Source: CAKUIA01 sp034180465
GTDB taxonomy: Bacteria; Verrucomicrobiota; Verrucomicrobiia; Opitutales; Intestinicryptomonadaceae
Reading direction: 5' to 3'
Assembly (NCBI GenBank): GCA_034180465.1
Contig: JAXFOH010000045.1
Span: 1 to 34,690, forward strand
DNA: 34,690 bases
The translations under genes were made by a program, and so were the position numbers. This document shows, piece after piece, positions 7,006 to 14,863 of this stretch (position 1 is its first letter; every line of letters starts with the position of its first letter). The notes below the pieces were generated by a model that was not told the origin of the DNA, made no database searches, and was given only the letters and a program-made list of their open reading frames with translations.

Positions 7006-7620
7006 ATGTACAACCCATATATAAAGCGCGCGATAGACTTTTTCGGAGCATTGTTTTTAACGGTGCTGCTTTGCCCGGTTATGCTTATTATTGCCTGCGC
7101 CATTTTGCTTTTTATGGGAAGGCCCATTGTATTCAAACAAAAACGCATAGGCAAAGGCGAAAAGCCATTTTTTCTATATAAATTTAGGACAATGCTAAAC
7201 ACGCTGCCCGAAGGCGAAAGCGCGCCAAACGACGCACAGCGAACTACCGCTTTGGGCAAAATTTTACGAAAAAGCAGCCTAGACGAACTTTTGCAGCTTT
7301 TTAACGTTTTAAAGGGCGATATGTCTTTTGTTGGGCCGCGCCCGCTTTTGCCGCGCTATTTGCCGTACTATACAGACACCGAACGCCTTAGACACTCGGT
7401 AAAAGGCGGCATTACGGGGCTTGCCCAAACAAGCGGCCGCAACAATCTTTCGTGGAACGAAAAGCTTGCACTAGACGTTGAATATGCAAAAAACGTAGGT
7501 TTTTTAAACGACCTAAAAATTGCCGCAAAAACCGTATTTTTGGTTTTAAAGTGCAAAGATGTTAAAACCAGCCGGGCCGAAGAATATTTAGACGTCTGCC
7601 GCAAAAACAAGCAGCACTAG
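7006..7620 (+). CDS. Monotopic phosphoglycosyl transferase (bacterial sugar transferase, PglC/WcaJ type)
   Basis: A 204-residue membrane enzyme that transfers a phospho-sugar from a nucleotide sugar to undecaprenyl phosphate, the first step of a surface glycan. Residues 8-38 form the hydrophobic re-entrant membrane helix (KRAIDFFGALFLTVLLCPVM onward). FKQKRIGKG (43-51) and YKFRTM (58-63) are family motifs. The catalytic Asp-Glu pair is D93-E94 in KSSLDELLQLFNVLKGDMS, followed by FVGPRPLLPRY. The length matches the minimal PglC-like form, without the extra helices and CoA-binding-like domain of WcaJ. No glycosyltransferase, flippase or polymerase genes adjoin it. It stands alone between the hcp remnant and tRNA genes. 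No clear ribosome site precedes the chosen ATG. Confidence 0.93.
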   Translation: MYNPYIKRAIDFFGALFLTVLLCPVMLIIACAILLFMGRPIVFKQKRIGKGEKPFFLYKFRTMLNTLPEGESAPNDAQRTTALGKILRKSSLDELLQLFNVLKGDMSFVGPRPLLPRYLPYYTDTERLRHSVKGGITGLAQTSGRNNLSWNEKLALDVEYAKNVGFLNDLKIAAKTVFLVLKCKDVKTSRAEEYLDVCRKNKQH

Positions 7621-7683
7621 GCGGCATTGCAAACAACGCAAAAATGAAAGCCCCGCAGCATTTAGACATAAAAAAAAAGAGCG

Positions 7684-7760
7684 TGGCGCGCCCAGCAGGA
7701 GTCGAACCTGCAACCATCTGATCCGTAGTCAGAAGCTCAATCCAATTAAGCTATGGGCGC
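7684..7760 (-). tRNA. tRNA-Arg (ACG)
   Basis: A 77-nt minus-strand cloverleaf with acceptor GCGCCCA/TGGGCGC, discriminator G and an encoded CCA. Stem TCTGA/TCAGA encloses loop CTACGGA, giving ACG. The wobble A is expected to be deaminated to inosine so that CGU/CGC/CGA are read. It is downstream of tRNA-Lys and probably shares its transcript. Confidence 0.95.
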
Positions 7761-7779
7761 CCGCGCTATGAAAAAAATG

Positions 7780-7851
7780 TGGATCATCCGAGACTCGAAC
7801 TCGGAACCAATTGCTTAAAAGGCAACTGCTCTACCATTGAGCTAATGATCC
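7780..7851 (-). tRNA. tRNA-Lys (TTT)
   Basis: A minus-strand cloverleaf with acceptor GGATCAT/ATGATCC and discriminator A; CCA is not encoded. The anticodon stem GTTGC/GCAAT encloses loop CTTTTAA, giving TTT. It lies 19 nt upstream of tRNA-Arg on the same strand. Confidence 0.95.
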
Positions 7852-7868
7852 ATCAATTAAAGATGATA

Positions 7869-7896
7869 AACATACCCCATGCTTTTTTTATTGCAA
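7869..7896 (-). promoter_or_regulatory. Promoter of the tRNA-Lys/tRNA-Arg unit
   Basis: On the minus strand TTGCAA (plus 7891-7896) and, after 16 nt, TATGTT (plus 7869-7874) form a -35/-10 pair about 18 nt before the mature tRNA-Lys. Confidence 0.6.
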
Positions 7897-7943
7897 GCTT
7901 TTTTTATTTATTTTTTAAAAATTTTTTATAGGCTTTGTTTTAT

Positions 7944-8405
7944 ATGAAAGATTCGACAAGCTTATTTACTGACGGGTTAAATTGCGCGCAATCGGTTTTT
8001 GTGCCTTTTGCCCAGCAGCTTGATATAGACGAAGAAACGGCAAAAAAGCTGTCTATTGCCCTCGGGGCTGGTGTTGGACGTATGCGCAATGTATGCGGAG
8101 CATTTTCGGCGTTGGCAATGCTTGCAGGCCTAAAGTTTTCTAAAAACGACACGCCAGAAAACAAAAAACGCATCTACCAAATAACCCAAAAACTTGCCGA
8201 AATTTTTAAAGAAAAAAACGGCTCTATAATTTGTGCCGAACTTTTAAACTTAAAGGAGGGCGAAAATTCGTCGCCAACGCCGCAAAGCCGAAACGCCCAA
8301 TACTACAAAGCAAGGCCGTGTTTGGCAATTGTAAAGAATGCAGCCGACATCGCAAAAGAGCAAATTTTAGGCGGCGTTATTGCCGAAGAAATAGACGGCA
8401 AATAA
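7944..8405 (+). CDS. C_GCAxxG_C_C family protein (putative redox / iron-sulfur protein)
   Basis: A 153-residue cytosolic protein of the family named for its cysteine pattern. It has NCAQSV near residue 14, GAGVGR then VCGAFSAL near 50-60, ICAELL near 93 and RPCLAIV near 122. All four cysteines are present; the second motif ends in Ala rather than the usual Gly. Members are common in anaerobes and are suspected to bind a metal or iron-sulfur cluster, but no reaction is established. The ATG at 7944 is chosen because the family normally starts shortly before the NCAQ motif; a TTG three codons upstream is in frame. No ribosome site is visible. It converges with the chagasin-like gene, 9 nt apart. 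Confidence 0.85.
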   Translation: MKDSTSLFTDGLNCAQSVFVPFAQQLDIDEETAKKLSIALGAGVGRMRNVCGAFSALAMLAGLKFSKNDTPENKKRIYQITQKLAEIFKEKNGSIICAELLNLKEGENSSPTPQSRNAQYYKARPCLAIVKNAADIAKEQILGGVIAEEIDGK

Positions 8406-8414
8406 TGCCGAATT

Positions 8415-8801
8415 TTACTCTACAACAATTGTATATACAATTTCAGAAAGCGGCTTTTGCGCCTTTTCCCACGGGCGGCGATACTTAAATGTAATTGTGC
8501 TTTTGCCGGTTTTCCTTGCCGAAAATACAAAAACCTGCCTTGCGGGTGCCCCCATAAGATTATTTTTTTGCGAAACGTAATTTTCGCTTTCAAGCTCTAC
8601 AATGCATGGGGCTTCGTTTTCGAAATCCCACTGGTAGCCGGTAGATGGGTTGCCGTCTAATGTAATTTTTACAGTGTCGCCCTTTTTACATTTGGCAAAG
8701 CTTGTGTTGTTGTCTAGCTGCAGTTGCGCGCTGCCGACACACGCGGGCAAAAACAGCAAACAGGCGACAAAAATCGAAAATATTGCGGTAAAATTTTTCA
8801 T
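8415..8801 (-). CDS. Chagasin-like (I42) cysteine protease inhibitor, probable lipoprotein
   Basis: A 128-residue exported protein. Residues 1-21 form a signal sequence with a lipobox-like LPAC (Cys21), suggesting anchoring to the outer membrane or periplasmic face. The remainder is an immunoglobulin-like beta fold with the three chagasin loops: NPSTGY (51-56, family NPTTGY), MGAPARQVF near 83-91 (family GxGG region, here altered) and RRPW (108-111, family RPW/F). Such proteins block papain-like cysteine proteases by inserting these loops in the active site. The middle loop departs from the GxGG consensus, so potency is uncertain. It lies 39 nt downstream of the EamA transporter gene and may be co-transcribed with it; the functional link is unclear. 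Confidence 0.85.
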   Translation of the reverse strand: MKNFTAIFSIFVACLLFLPACVGSAQLQLDNNTSFAKCKKGDTVKITLDGNPSTGYQWDFENEAPCIVELESENYVSQKNNLMGAPARQVFVFSARKTGKSTITFKYRRPWEKAQKPLSEIVYTIVVE

Positions 8802-8840
8802 ATAAGTTTTTGTTTATATCGGTAAAATATAAAAGACACC

Positions 8841-9761
8841 CTATTGTTTGTTTTGTTCTACAATTTTTGTCTGCGGCGAAGTGGTAACAATATATACGCC
8901 CAAAAATACCAAAACCGACGCAAAAAGCTTGCCCCACGAAAACGTATCCTGCCCTACCACTACCGCCACAACCGACGATACTATTGGCTGCACATAAATA
9001 TACATTGCAACGGTTGCCGGCCTCATTCTTTTAATGCCCATGGGCAAAAGCAGATACGAAATAAAGGTGGCGGCCCCCACAACATACAAAACGCAAGCCC
9101 AGTCGCAAATGGCAAGCTTTGCAATCTTTTCGGCGTCTTGCGGGCAATAGGCGATAAAAAACGGCGCAAACACAATTGCCGAAAATGTGAACATCCATTT
9201 CATCATTGTAATGGGCGAATATATTTTAGCATAGGGCTTAGACGTTACAAAATAGGTTGCGGCACACATTGTGGTAAATAGCACGGTTAAGTCGCCAAAA
9301 ACCGAGCTCGAGTTGCCCGAGACATTGCCAGCCGCCGCAGTTATAAGCCAAACCGCACCTATTGCGCCAATGCCAATACCCAAAAGTTTGCGCGCAGTTA
9401 CGGGGTCCTTTAAATAAAACGCCGAGATAAACAATGCGGCAAACGGAGTTGCCGTTAAAATTACCGAAGCGTCTATAGGCGAAGTGTGCCCCAGTGCAAA
9501 AATAAAAAGCCCCTGATTTAGCACAACGCCCGTAAGCGCAAAAAAGAAAAACCAAGCCAGCGTTTTAATGTCGGTTTTCTGCTTTTCCACAAAAAGCGAA
9601 GCCGTCCAAAAAAGCAGGGCAGCCCCCAAAACCCTGAACATTGTAAGAGTCATAGGCGAAATGTGCCCGCCCATAAGATATTTTGAAACGGGGATAAATA
9701 CCCCGAAAATTGTATTTGCCGCCAACACGCAAATGTGTCCTTTTATGCGTTCTTTTGTCAT
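8841..9761 (-). CDS. EamA/DMT-superfamily transporter
   Basis: A 306-residue inner-membrane permease with ten predicted hydrophobic helices arranged as two EamA repeats (about residues 9-140 and 155-295). Landmarks are FGVFIPVSKYLMGGHISPMT in the first helix pair, LFIFALGHTSPIDASVI and TATPFAALFISAFYLKDPVT in the first repeat, and YIYVQPIVSSVVAVVVGQDT in the second. The family exports small metabolites such as amino acids and drug-like compounds. The substrate cannot be predicted. The start at 9761 gives a short cytosolic lead (MTKERIKG) before helix 1. Confidence 0.92.
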   Translation of the reverse strand: MTKERIKGHICVLAANTIFGVFIPVSKYLMGGHISPMTLTMFRVLGAALLFWTASLFVEKQKTDIKTLAWFFFFALTGVVLNQGLFIFALGHTSPIDASVILTATPFAALFISAFYLKDPVTARKLLGIGIGAIGAVWLITAAAGNVSGNSSSVFGDLTVLFTTMCAATYFVTSKPYAKIYSPITMMKWMFTFSAIVFAPFFIAYCPQDAEKIAKLAICDWACVLYVVGAATFISYLLLPMGIKRMRPATVAMYIYVQPIVSSVVAVVVGQDTFSWGKLFASVLVFLGVYIVTTSPQTKIVEQNKQ

Positions 9762-9831
9762 AGTTAAAGGTGTAGATTATACACTTTAGTTGCGCACTAT
9801 CAAGGGCTTTTTATAACGCATGCTGATCGGG

Positions 9832-10980
9832 CTATTTCGCCTGCATAAGCTTTTTTGCGGCATTTTCTACAACCTTTGAATACTTGTAGTTTTCTATAAA
9901 CTCCTGACGCGACTTTTCAAATTTTTCCAAATCCGAATCTAGGGCGGCCTCGAACATTTCGCCAAGCGAAAGCAGCGTATTAAAATAAGCCCCGTTTATG
10001 GACGACAACGCCATCTTTATTTCTGTTATGCGCTGTTTTAGCATTGCCTGCATTTTAGGGTCCCGGCTCTTTAAAAACACGTCTTTGTCGGCAAAGCCCG
10101 CGTTTTCAAAATCGGGGCAAACGAAGCACATTTTTTTTATAAATTCCGCCGATTCGCCAAAAGTCATAACCCCGCCCTTTCTTGAATAGATTTCGTGATT
10201 GTATACGCAAAGCCATAACTTTTTAAAGTTTGCCTTTGTGGCGTTCTTTTCCAAAGCAAGCAAAGTATTTTCGGGAGCTTTGCCGCTTAGGGCATAAAGC
10301 ATTGTTTTTTTTGCAATGGCTTTGTCGTCTAAAAAGTCGCGTATGGTAAGAAGCGTCCAATAGGCACTGCATTTTGCGTTTTCGACATCGAATTTGTCGC
10401 TTTCTTTTAGCGCAAAAAGCTCTTTTGGCTGCATTTTTTTGTTTTCAATGGCATAACGCACAAGTTGAGCCAACTCGCCTATAGACGCTTTTTGATATAC
10501 ATATTCGGCAAAGCCCAATTTAAGCCAAAGGGGAGTTTTGCTCGGCTCGTAGCCAAAGCTTTGCGCCGCCCTATATAAAACGGCATTCGATACAAGCGAA
10601 CAAAAGTCCTCCAACAAAAGCTTTTCGTTAAACTTTGCGCTAAGCAGTATTTCGCCTTTATACGAAGCAGACACTCCCGAATCGAAATTGTCGTTGCCTT
10701 GCGAAACAATCTGCAAAACAATTTTGGGGAACGCCGCATCGCCGCCGAATCCGAAAAATTCGTACACCGCATTTTCGGCAACGCGCACTATGGGCATAAC
10801 ATAGTTTATTGCCATAGTTGCGTCTGAAATAACTATAAACGATGCTGTTTGGGCATCGTACAGTTGTTGCGTTGGGGCATTATCCAAAACCGGATGGCTT
10901 TTTAAGTTTGCATTGGGCTTTGCTTTGCCGAAAGCAAGCGGCAAGCCCAACAAAAACGCAATAAAAAAAGCCCTTAGCAT
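9832..10980 (-). CDS. Exported peptidase-like protein lacking a zinc-binding HExxH
   Basis: A 382-residue protein with an N-terminal signal peptide (MLRAFFIAFLLGLPLAFGKA). The central part (about residues 100-170) resembles the gluzincin/peptidase-MA layout, in which an HExxH helix is followed by 'PxWLxEGxAEYV'. Here the second piece is kept as TPLWLKLGFAEYV, while the place of HExxH reads LVSNAVLYRAAQ. The zinc ligands are therefore absent, and the protein may be a pseudo-protease or a binding protein. The remainder is helical and charged. It is the last gene of a five-gene minus-strand unit, 7 nt after purF. The link to metabolism is not evident. Recognition is structural guesswork from motif order, so confidence in function is low. 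Confidence 0.5.
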   Translation of the reverse strand: MLRAFFIAFLLGLPLAFGKAKPNANLKSHPVLDNAPTQQLYDAQTASFIVISDATMAINYVMPIVRVAENAVYEFFGFGGDAAFPKIVLQIVSQGNDNFDSGVSASYKGEILLSAKFNEKLLLEDFCSLVSNAVLYRAAQSFGYEPSKTPLWLKLGFAEYVYQKASIGELAQLVRYAIENKKMQPKELFALKESDKFDVENAKCSAYWTLLTIRDFLDDKAIAKKTMLYALSGKAPENTLLALEKNATKANFKKLWLCVYNHEIYSRKGGVMTFGESAEFIKKMCFVCPDFENAGFADKDVFLKSRDPKMQAMLKQRITEIKMALSSINGAYFNTLLSLGEMFEAALDSDLEKFEKSRQEFIENYKYSKVVENAAKKLMQAK

Positions 10981-10987
10981 CTATCAA

Positions 10988-12907
10988 TTAAAAGAACGCC
11001 CTGCCTTCTTTTTTCTCGTAGAAGTTTATGAACGAGCGGTTAAGTACCTTGTAGCCACCGGGGGTCGGATATTGACCGGTAAAATACCAGTCGCCCAACG
11101 AAGAGGGAACCGATTTATGCAAATCTTCTATGCTTTGGAAAACCAACTGAACTTCGCCCTTCCACGGAATGTTTACGGGATATACCAACTCGGAAATTTT
11201 TGCAGTGATTTCGTCGGTGGCAAACTGGCTGTAAATCATATCCACATAGTTCTTTACTTCGGCTGCGGGTTTGTTTTCCTGCGCCTTGCAAAGGGCGTAA
11301 ACTTCGTCGATAAGCGAGCCTTTGCCGCGTTCTTTTGTAAGTTTTACCGCAGCCTGAAAGGCTATGAACTTGCTAAGCTCGCTCATATCTATGCCGTAGC
11401 AGTCGGGATATCTGATTTGCGGGGCGGTTGCCGCAATAACGATTTTCTTCGGGTTTGTGCGGCTTAAAATCCTTAAAATTTGTCTTTGCAAAGTTGTACC
11501 GCGAACGATGGAATCGTCCAGGCAAACAAGAGTGTCTTCGGGAGTTACAACGCCGTAGGTGATGTCGTAAACATGCGAAGCCAGCTGCATTCTGTCTTTT
11601 TCTTTGCTGATAAATGTTCTAAGTTTTATGTCTTTGTGGGCAATCTTTTCGCCCCTTGGCCAGTTGTCTAGAACAAGCCTATCCAAATCTTCGGGAGTGA
11701 TTTTTTCTCCCGAATTTATCTTTTTAAGAAGCTCCTCTTTAACTTGGGCGCGGCGTATTTTGCGCATGCCGCTCATCATGCCGTAGTACGCAATTTCGGC
11801 AGTATTGGGAATGTAGCTGAAAACGGTGTGTTTAAAGTCCCAATTTGCGCAGTCCATAATGGGCTTGCACAAAGCTTCGCCCATTGCCTGTCTTTCCCTG
11901 TAAATTTGCGGGTCGTTACCGCGCGAAAAATATATTCTTTCGAACGAACACGCCTTCTTTTCTTTCGGCTGGGTAAATTCCGAAAGGTTAAATTCGCCGT
12001 TCTTTTTAACGGTAAGCATATTTGCGGGCTGCAATTCGGTTATGTCCTTTTCTTCGGCATCGAAGATTGTCATAAGCGCAACTCTTTCGGAGGCAACCGC
12101 CAAGATTTCGTCGTTCTTAAAATACCAGCAGGGACGTATGCCGTTGGGATCTCTTAAAACAAAGCAGTCGCCGTTGCCGATAAGGCCGGCAAGAACATAG
12201 CCGCCGTCCCAATATTTTGCGGCTTCGCGCACAACCCTTATGGGGCTTAGACGGTCGTCCATCATTCTTAAAACCTCGGGGCCTTTAACGCCCTTGTTTC
12301 TAAGTTCTCTGTAGATTTCGCCGTGCTCTATGTCTAGGTGAAAGCAAATTTCCTCTAAAATGGTTTGGGTGTCGGTGTTTACAATGGGGTGTACTCCTCG
12401 CTCTACCAGACGCTGGTTTAATTCTTCGGGATTTGTTATCGAAAAGTTGCCAGCCAGCATTACATTACGCGCAGGCCAAGTGCTTTTGCGGCAAAACGGG
12501 TGGCACGTCGCCTTTTCGTAGCGACCGCTTGTTCCGTATCTTAAATGCCCCAAAAGAAGCTCGGCCGCATAGTCGAAATTATCCTTTAAAGAGTCTGGGT
12601 CTTGGGGATCTACCAAGCCGCTCTTTATCATTTTGCTAAGGTGCTTTGTCTGGTGGGCAAAAATGTCTTTCAGCGCGCTCGGGTCTACGGAGCGTTCCCT
12701 AAACAAGTAGGGCTTGCCGGGTTTTACGTCGAACTTAACCGCGCCAATACCCGCGCCGTCTTGACCTCTGTTGTGCTGCTTTTCCATAAGCAAAAACAGC
12801 TTGTTAAAACCGTAAAGAGCAGTTCCGTACTTTTCCTGATAGTAGCTAAGGGGCTTTAAAAGCCTTATAAGTGCTATTCCGCATTCGTGTTTAATGGCGT
12901 CGCTCAT
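10988..12907 (-). CDS. purF: Amidophosphoribosyltransferase (long form)
   Basis: A 639-residue enzyme that catalyses the first committed step of purine synthesis, PRPP plus glutamine to 5-phosphoribosylamine. The N-terminal class-II glutamine amidotransferase domain starts at Cys9 (MSDAIKHECGIALI), implying removal of an eight-residue propeptide. QHNRGQDGAG and LGHLRYGTSG follow, both typical of the domain. The PRPP-binding loop LVCLDDSIVRGTTL has its acidic pair at D464-D465. It is over 100 residues longer than E. coli PurF (505) and matches the long type with an extra C-terminal region seen in Bacteroidetes and some other phyla. It lies 31 nt after gltX. No other purine gene is nearby. ATG 12907 lacks a clear ribosome site. 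Confidence 0.92.
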   Translation of the reverse strand: MSDAIKHECGIALIRLLKPLSYYQEKYGTALYGFNKLFLLMEKQHNRGQDGAGIGAVKFDVKPGKPYLFRERSVDPSALKDIFAHQTKHLSKMIKSGLVDPQDPDSLKDNFDYAAELLLGHLRYGTSGRYEKATCHPFCRKSTWPARNVMLAGNFSITNPEELNQRLVERGVHPIVNTDTQTILEEICFHLDIEHGEIYRELRNKGVKGPEVLRMMDDRLSPIRVVREAAKYWDGGYVLAGLIGNGDCFVLRDPNGIRPCWYFKNDEILAVASERVALMTIFDAEEKDITELQPANMLTVKKNGEFNLSEFTQPKEKKACSFERIYFSRGNDPQIYRERQAMGEALCKPIMDCANWDFKHTVFSYIPNTAEIAYYGMMSGMRKIRRAQVKEELLKKINSGEKITPEDLDRLVLDNWPRGEKIAHKDIKLRTFISKEKDRMQLASHVYDITYGVVTPEDTLVCLDDSIVRGTTLQRQILRILSRTNPKKIVIAATAPQIRYPDCYGIDMSELSKFIAFQAAVKLTKERGKGSLIDEVYALCKAQENKPAAEVKNYVDMIYSQFATDEITAKISELVYPVNIPWKGEVQLVFQSIEDLHKSVPSSLGDWYFTGQYPTPGGYKVLNRSFINFYEKKEGRAFF

Positions 12908-12938
12908 ATATTTTATTCAGATTTTGTTGTTTTAAGAT

Positions 12939-14252
12939 TTATGAAAGTTTTTCGAGAGCTTTGTCTATGCGCTTTAAGACTCTTTCTTTGCCCAAAAGTT
13001 CAACCATTGGCATAAGGTCGGGCCCGCCCGAAAGCCCCGAAACTGCAAAGCGCAAAATCGGGAAATATTCGGTGAATTTTACGTTGTTTTTTGCCGCCTG
13101 CTCTTCGAAAAGCCGGTGCAGGCTGTCGGCATCAAACTTGTCGGCTTCGGCAAGAAATTGGCGCGCTTCGCGCAGCCTTGCAAGAGGGTCGCCCTTCTTG
13201 AAAATCTTCTGCTTTGCCGTTTCCGAAAATTCGAAATCGTCGGCAAAGAAATATGAAATTATCGAGCTTATGTCCTCTAAATTTGCAAGTTTAGGCTGAA
13301 CAAGCTTTAAAACGCCCTTAACGTAGGCTTCGTCACCTTCGGGAACTGCGCCCTTTTCGGCAAGCGATTTTTTTGCAAGTTTTTCGAATGTGTCGATATC
13401 CAAAGCCCTTATGTGCTCTTGATTAAAATACGCCATTTTGCGCTCGTCGAAACGCGCGTTGCTTTTTACAATGCCGTCGAAATCGAAGTGTTCAACAATT
13501 TCGTTTACCGACATAATTTCCCTGCCGTTTTTCGGGTTCCAACCCAAAAGCGACAAGAAGTTTACAACTGCCTCTGGCAAAAAGTTTCTTTCCATATATT
13601 CGGAAATAAGCGCGCCCTTGTCGCGTTTGCTCATTTTGCCTTGGCCTTCGCTTTTAAGAATTAGCGGAATGTGGGCATATTGGGGAATCGGGGCGTCGAA
13701 AGCCTTGAAAATTTCCAAGTGCTTGTTTGTGTTTGTAAGGTGGTCTTGCCCTCTTATAACGTGGGTTATCTGCATTTCGATATCGTCTACAACGTTAACG
13801 AAATGGAATACGGGCGAGCCGTCGGAACGGAAAATGGGAAAATCTTTTTCTTCAAGGCGTTCAACGTCGCCGTAAACGGCATCGTGCAAAACCTGCTTTT
13901 CGCCCGAAACTTTAAAGAAAACAGCCCCGTCTTTGTCGTAGGCGCGGCCGTTTTTGCGCAAAATGTCCAAATACTTCAGATAAATATCGCCCCTTTGGCT
14001 TTGAAAATAAGGACCGAAATTGCCGCCCTTTTTCGGGCCTTCGTCCCAATCCAAACCAAGCCAAGTAAGACTGTCTATAATGACGTTAAGGTATTCTTCG
14101 GTACTTCTGGCCTTGTCGGTGTCTTCTATGCGGAGGATAAAGTCGCCCCCCGTGTGTCTTGCATAAAGCCAGTTAAAGAGCGCGGTTCTCGCGCTGCCGA
14201 TATGGAAAAAGCCCGTCGGGCTAGGTGCAAATCTTACTCTTACTTTCGACAT
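12939..14252 (-). CDS. gltX: Glutamyl-tRNA synthetase
   Basis: A 437-residue class I aminoacyl-tRNA synthetase that charges tRNA-Glu, and in genomes without GlnRS often tRNA-Gln too. The HIGH-like motif lies in APSPTGFFHIGSARTALFNW (about residues 9-28) and the KMSKR motif at residues 206-210. RIEDTDKARS and GGNFGPYFQSQR mark the catalytic core. It is somewhat shorter than the usual 465-490 residues, mainly because of a reduced C-terminal anticodon-binding region. It starts 12 nt after the Nudix gene and precedes purF by 31 nt, so it is an internal member of the unit. Whether it is discriminating or non-discriminating cannot be judged here. Confidence 0.96.
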   Translation of the reverse strand: MSKVRVRFAPSPTGFFHIGSARTALFNWLYARHTGGDFILRIEDTDKARSTEEYLNVIIDSLTWLGLDWDEGPKKGGNFGPYFQSQRGDIYLKYLDILRKNGRAYDKDGAVFFKVSGEKQVLHDAVYGDVERLEEKDFPIFRSDGSPVFHFVNVVDDIEMQITHVIRGQDHLTNTNKHLEIFKAFDAPIPQYAHIPLILKSEGQGKMSKRDKGALISEYMERNFLPEAVVNFLSLLGWNPKNGREIMSVNEIVEHFDFDGIVKSNARFDERKMAYFNQEHIRALDIDTFEKLAKKSLAEKGAVPEGDEAYVKGVLKLVQPKLANLEDISSIISYFFADDFEFSETAKQKIFKKGDPLARLREARQFLAEADKFDADSLHRLFEEQAAKNNVKFTEYFPILRFAVSGLSGGPDLMPMVELLGKERVLKRIDKALEKLS

Positions 14253-14264
14253 AATAATATTGTT

Positions 14265-14861
14265 CTAGGAAATTTGCCCCATATTTAAAAAATCTTCAAG
14301 CTTTAAGCGCAAGTTTGAATTCTTTTTGCAAATTTGTGCAAAATATTTGTATACATAAACGAATGCTCCCGAAAATTTTTCGGGATTTGTCTGCATTAAA
14401 CGCTCTATTTCGGCTTTTGTGTACCAGTCTAGCGAATCTATTTCGGCAGGAGGGAAAACAAAAGGGCCGTTGTGCCTTAAAACGTATACTTTAACAAATT
14501 CCATATCGGTTTGCTTGCAGGCGTCTAGCTTGCCTATGTAGATATAGTCGGCTAATTCGGTATCTATGCCCAATTCCTCTTTTGTTTCCCTGACAAGGGC
14601 TTGTTCGTAGGTTTCGCCATAATCGACGTGCCCCGACGACGATGTCGTGTAGCAAAGGGGGGCTCTGTCTTTATATTTCGAGCGCATTTGCGCCAAAATT
14701 TTGCCGCCGTTGCCTATAACAATGGCGTGAACTGCCCTGTGCATTAAACCGTTTTTGTGCACAAAGCTTCGGCGTTGGCGGTCTATAACAGTGTCGTTTT
14801 CGTCTACAACGGCAAAAAAGTCGTCGCTTTGGGCAGCAATATTTTCATCTAACTTACTCAT
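14265..14861 (-). CDS. Nudix hydrolase (YfcD-like)
   Basis: A 198-residue protein with a complete Nudix box: G77, E83, R91-E92 and EELG (95-98) inside GHVDYGETYEQALVRETKEE. The architecture, with an upstream FVHKNGLMHRAVHAIVIG and a downstream DSLDWYTKAEIERLM, resembles isopentenyl-diphosphate isomerase-like Nudix proteins such as E. coli YfcD. Those hydrolyse a nucleoside-diphosphate-linked substrate; true isomerase activity is unlikely given the intact Nudix box. The gene overlaps none of its neighbours but is only 2 nt from the DUF362 gene and 12 nt from gltX. Confidence 0.9.
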   Translation of the reverse strand: MSKLDENIAAQSDDFFAVVDENDTVIDRQRRSFVHKNGLMHRAVHAIVIGNGGKILAQMRSKYKDRAPLCYTTSSSGHVDYGETYEQALVRETKEELGIDTELADYIYIGKLDACKQTDMEFVKVYVLRHNGPFVFPPAEIDSLDWYTKAEIERLMQTNPEKFSGAFVYVYKYFAQICKKNSNLRLKLEDFLNMGQIS

Positions 14862-14863
14862 AT

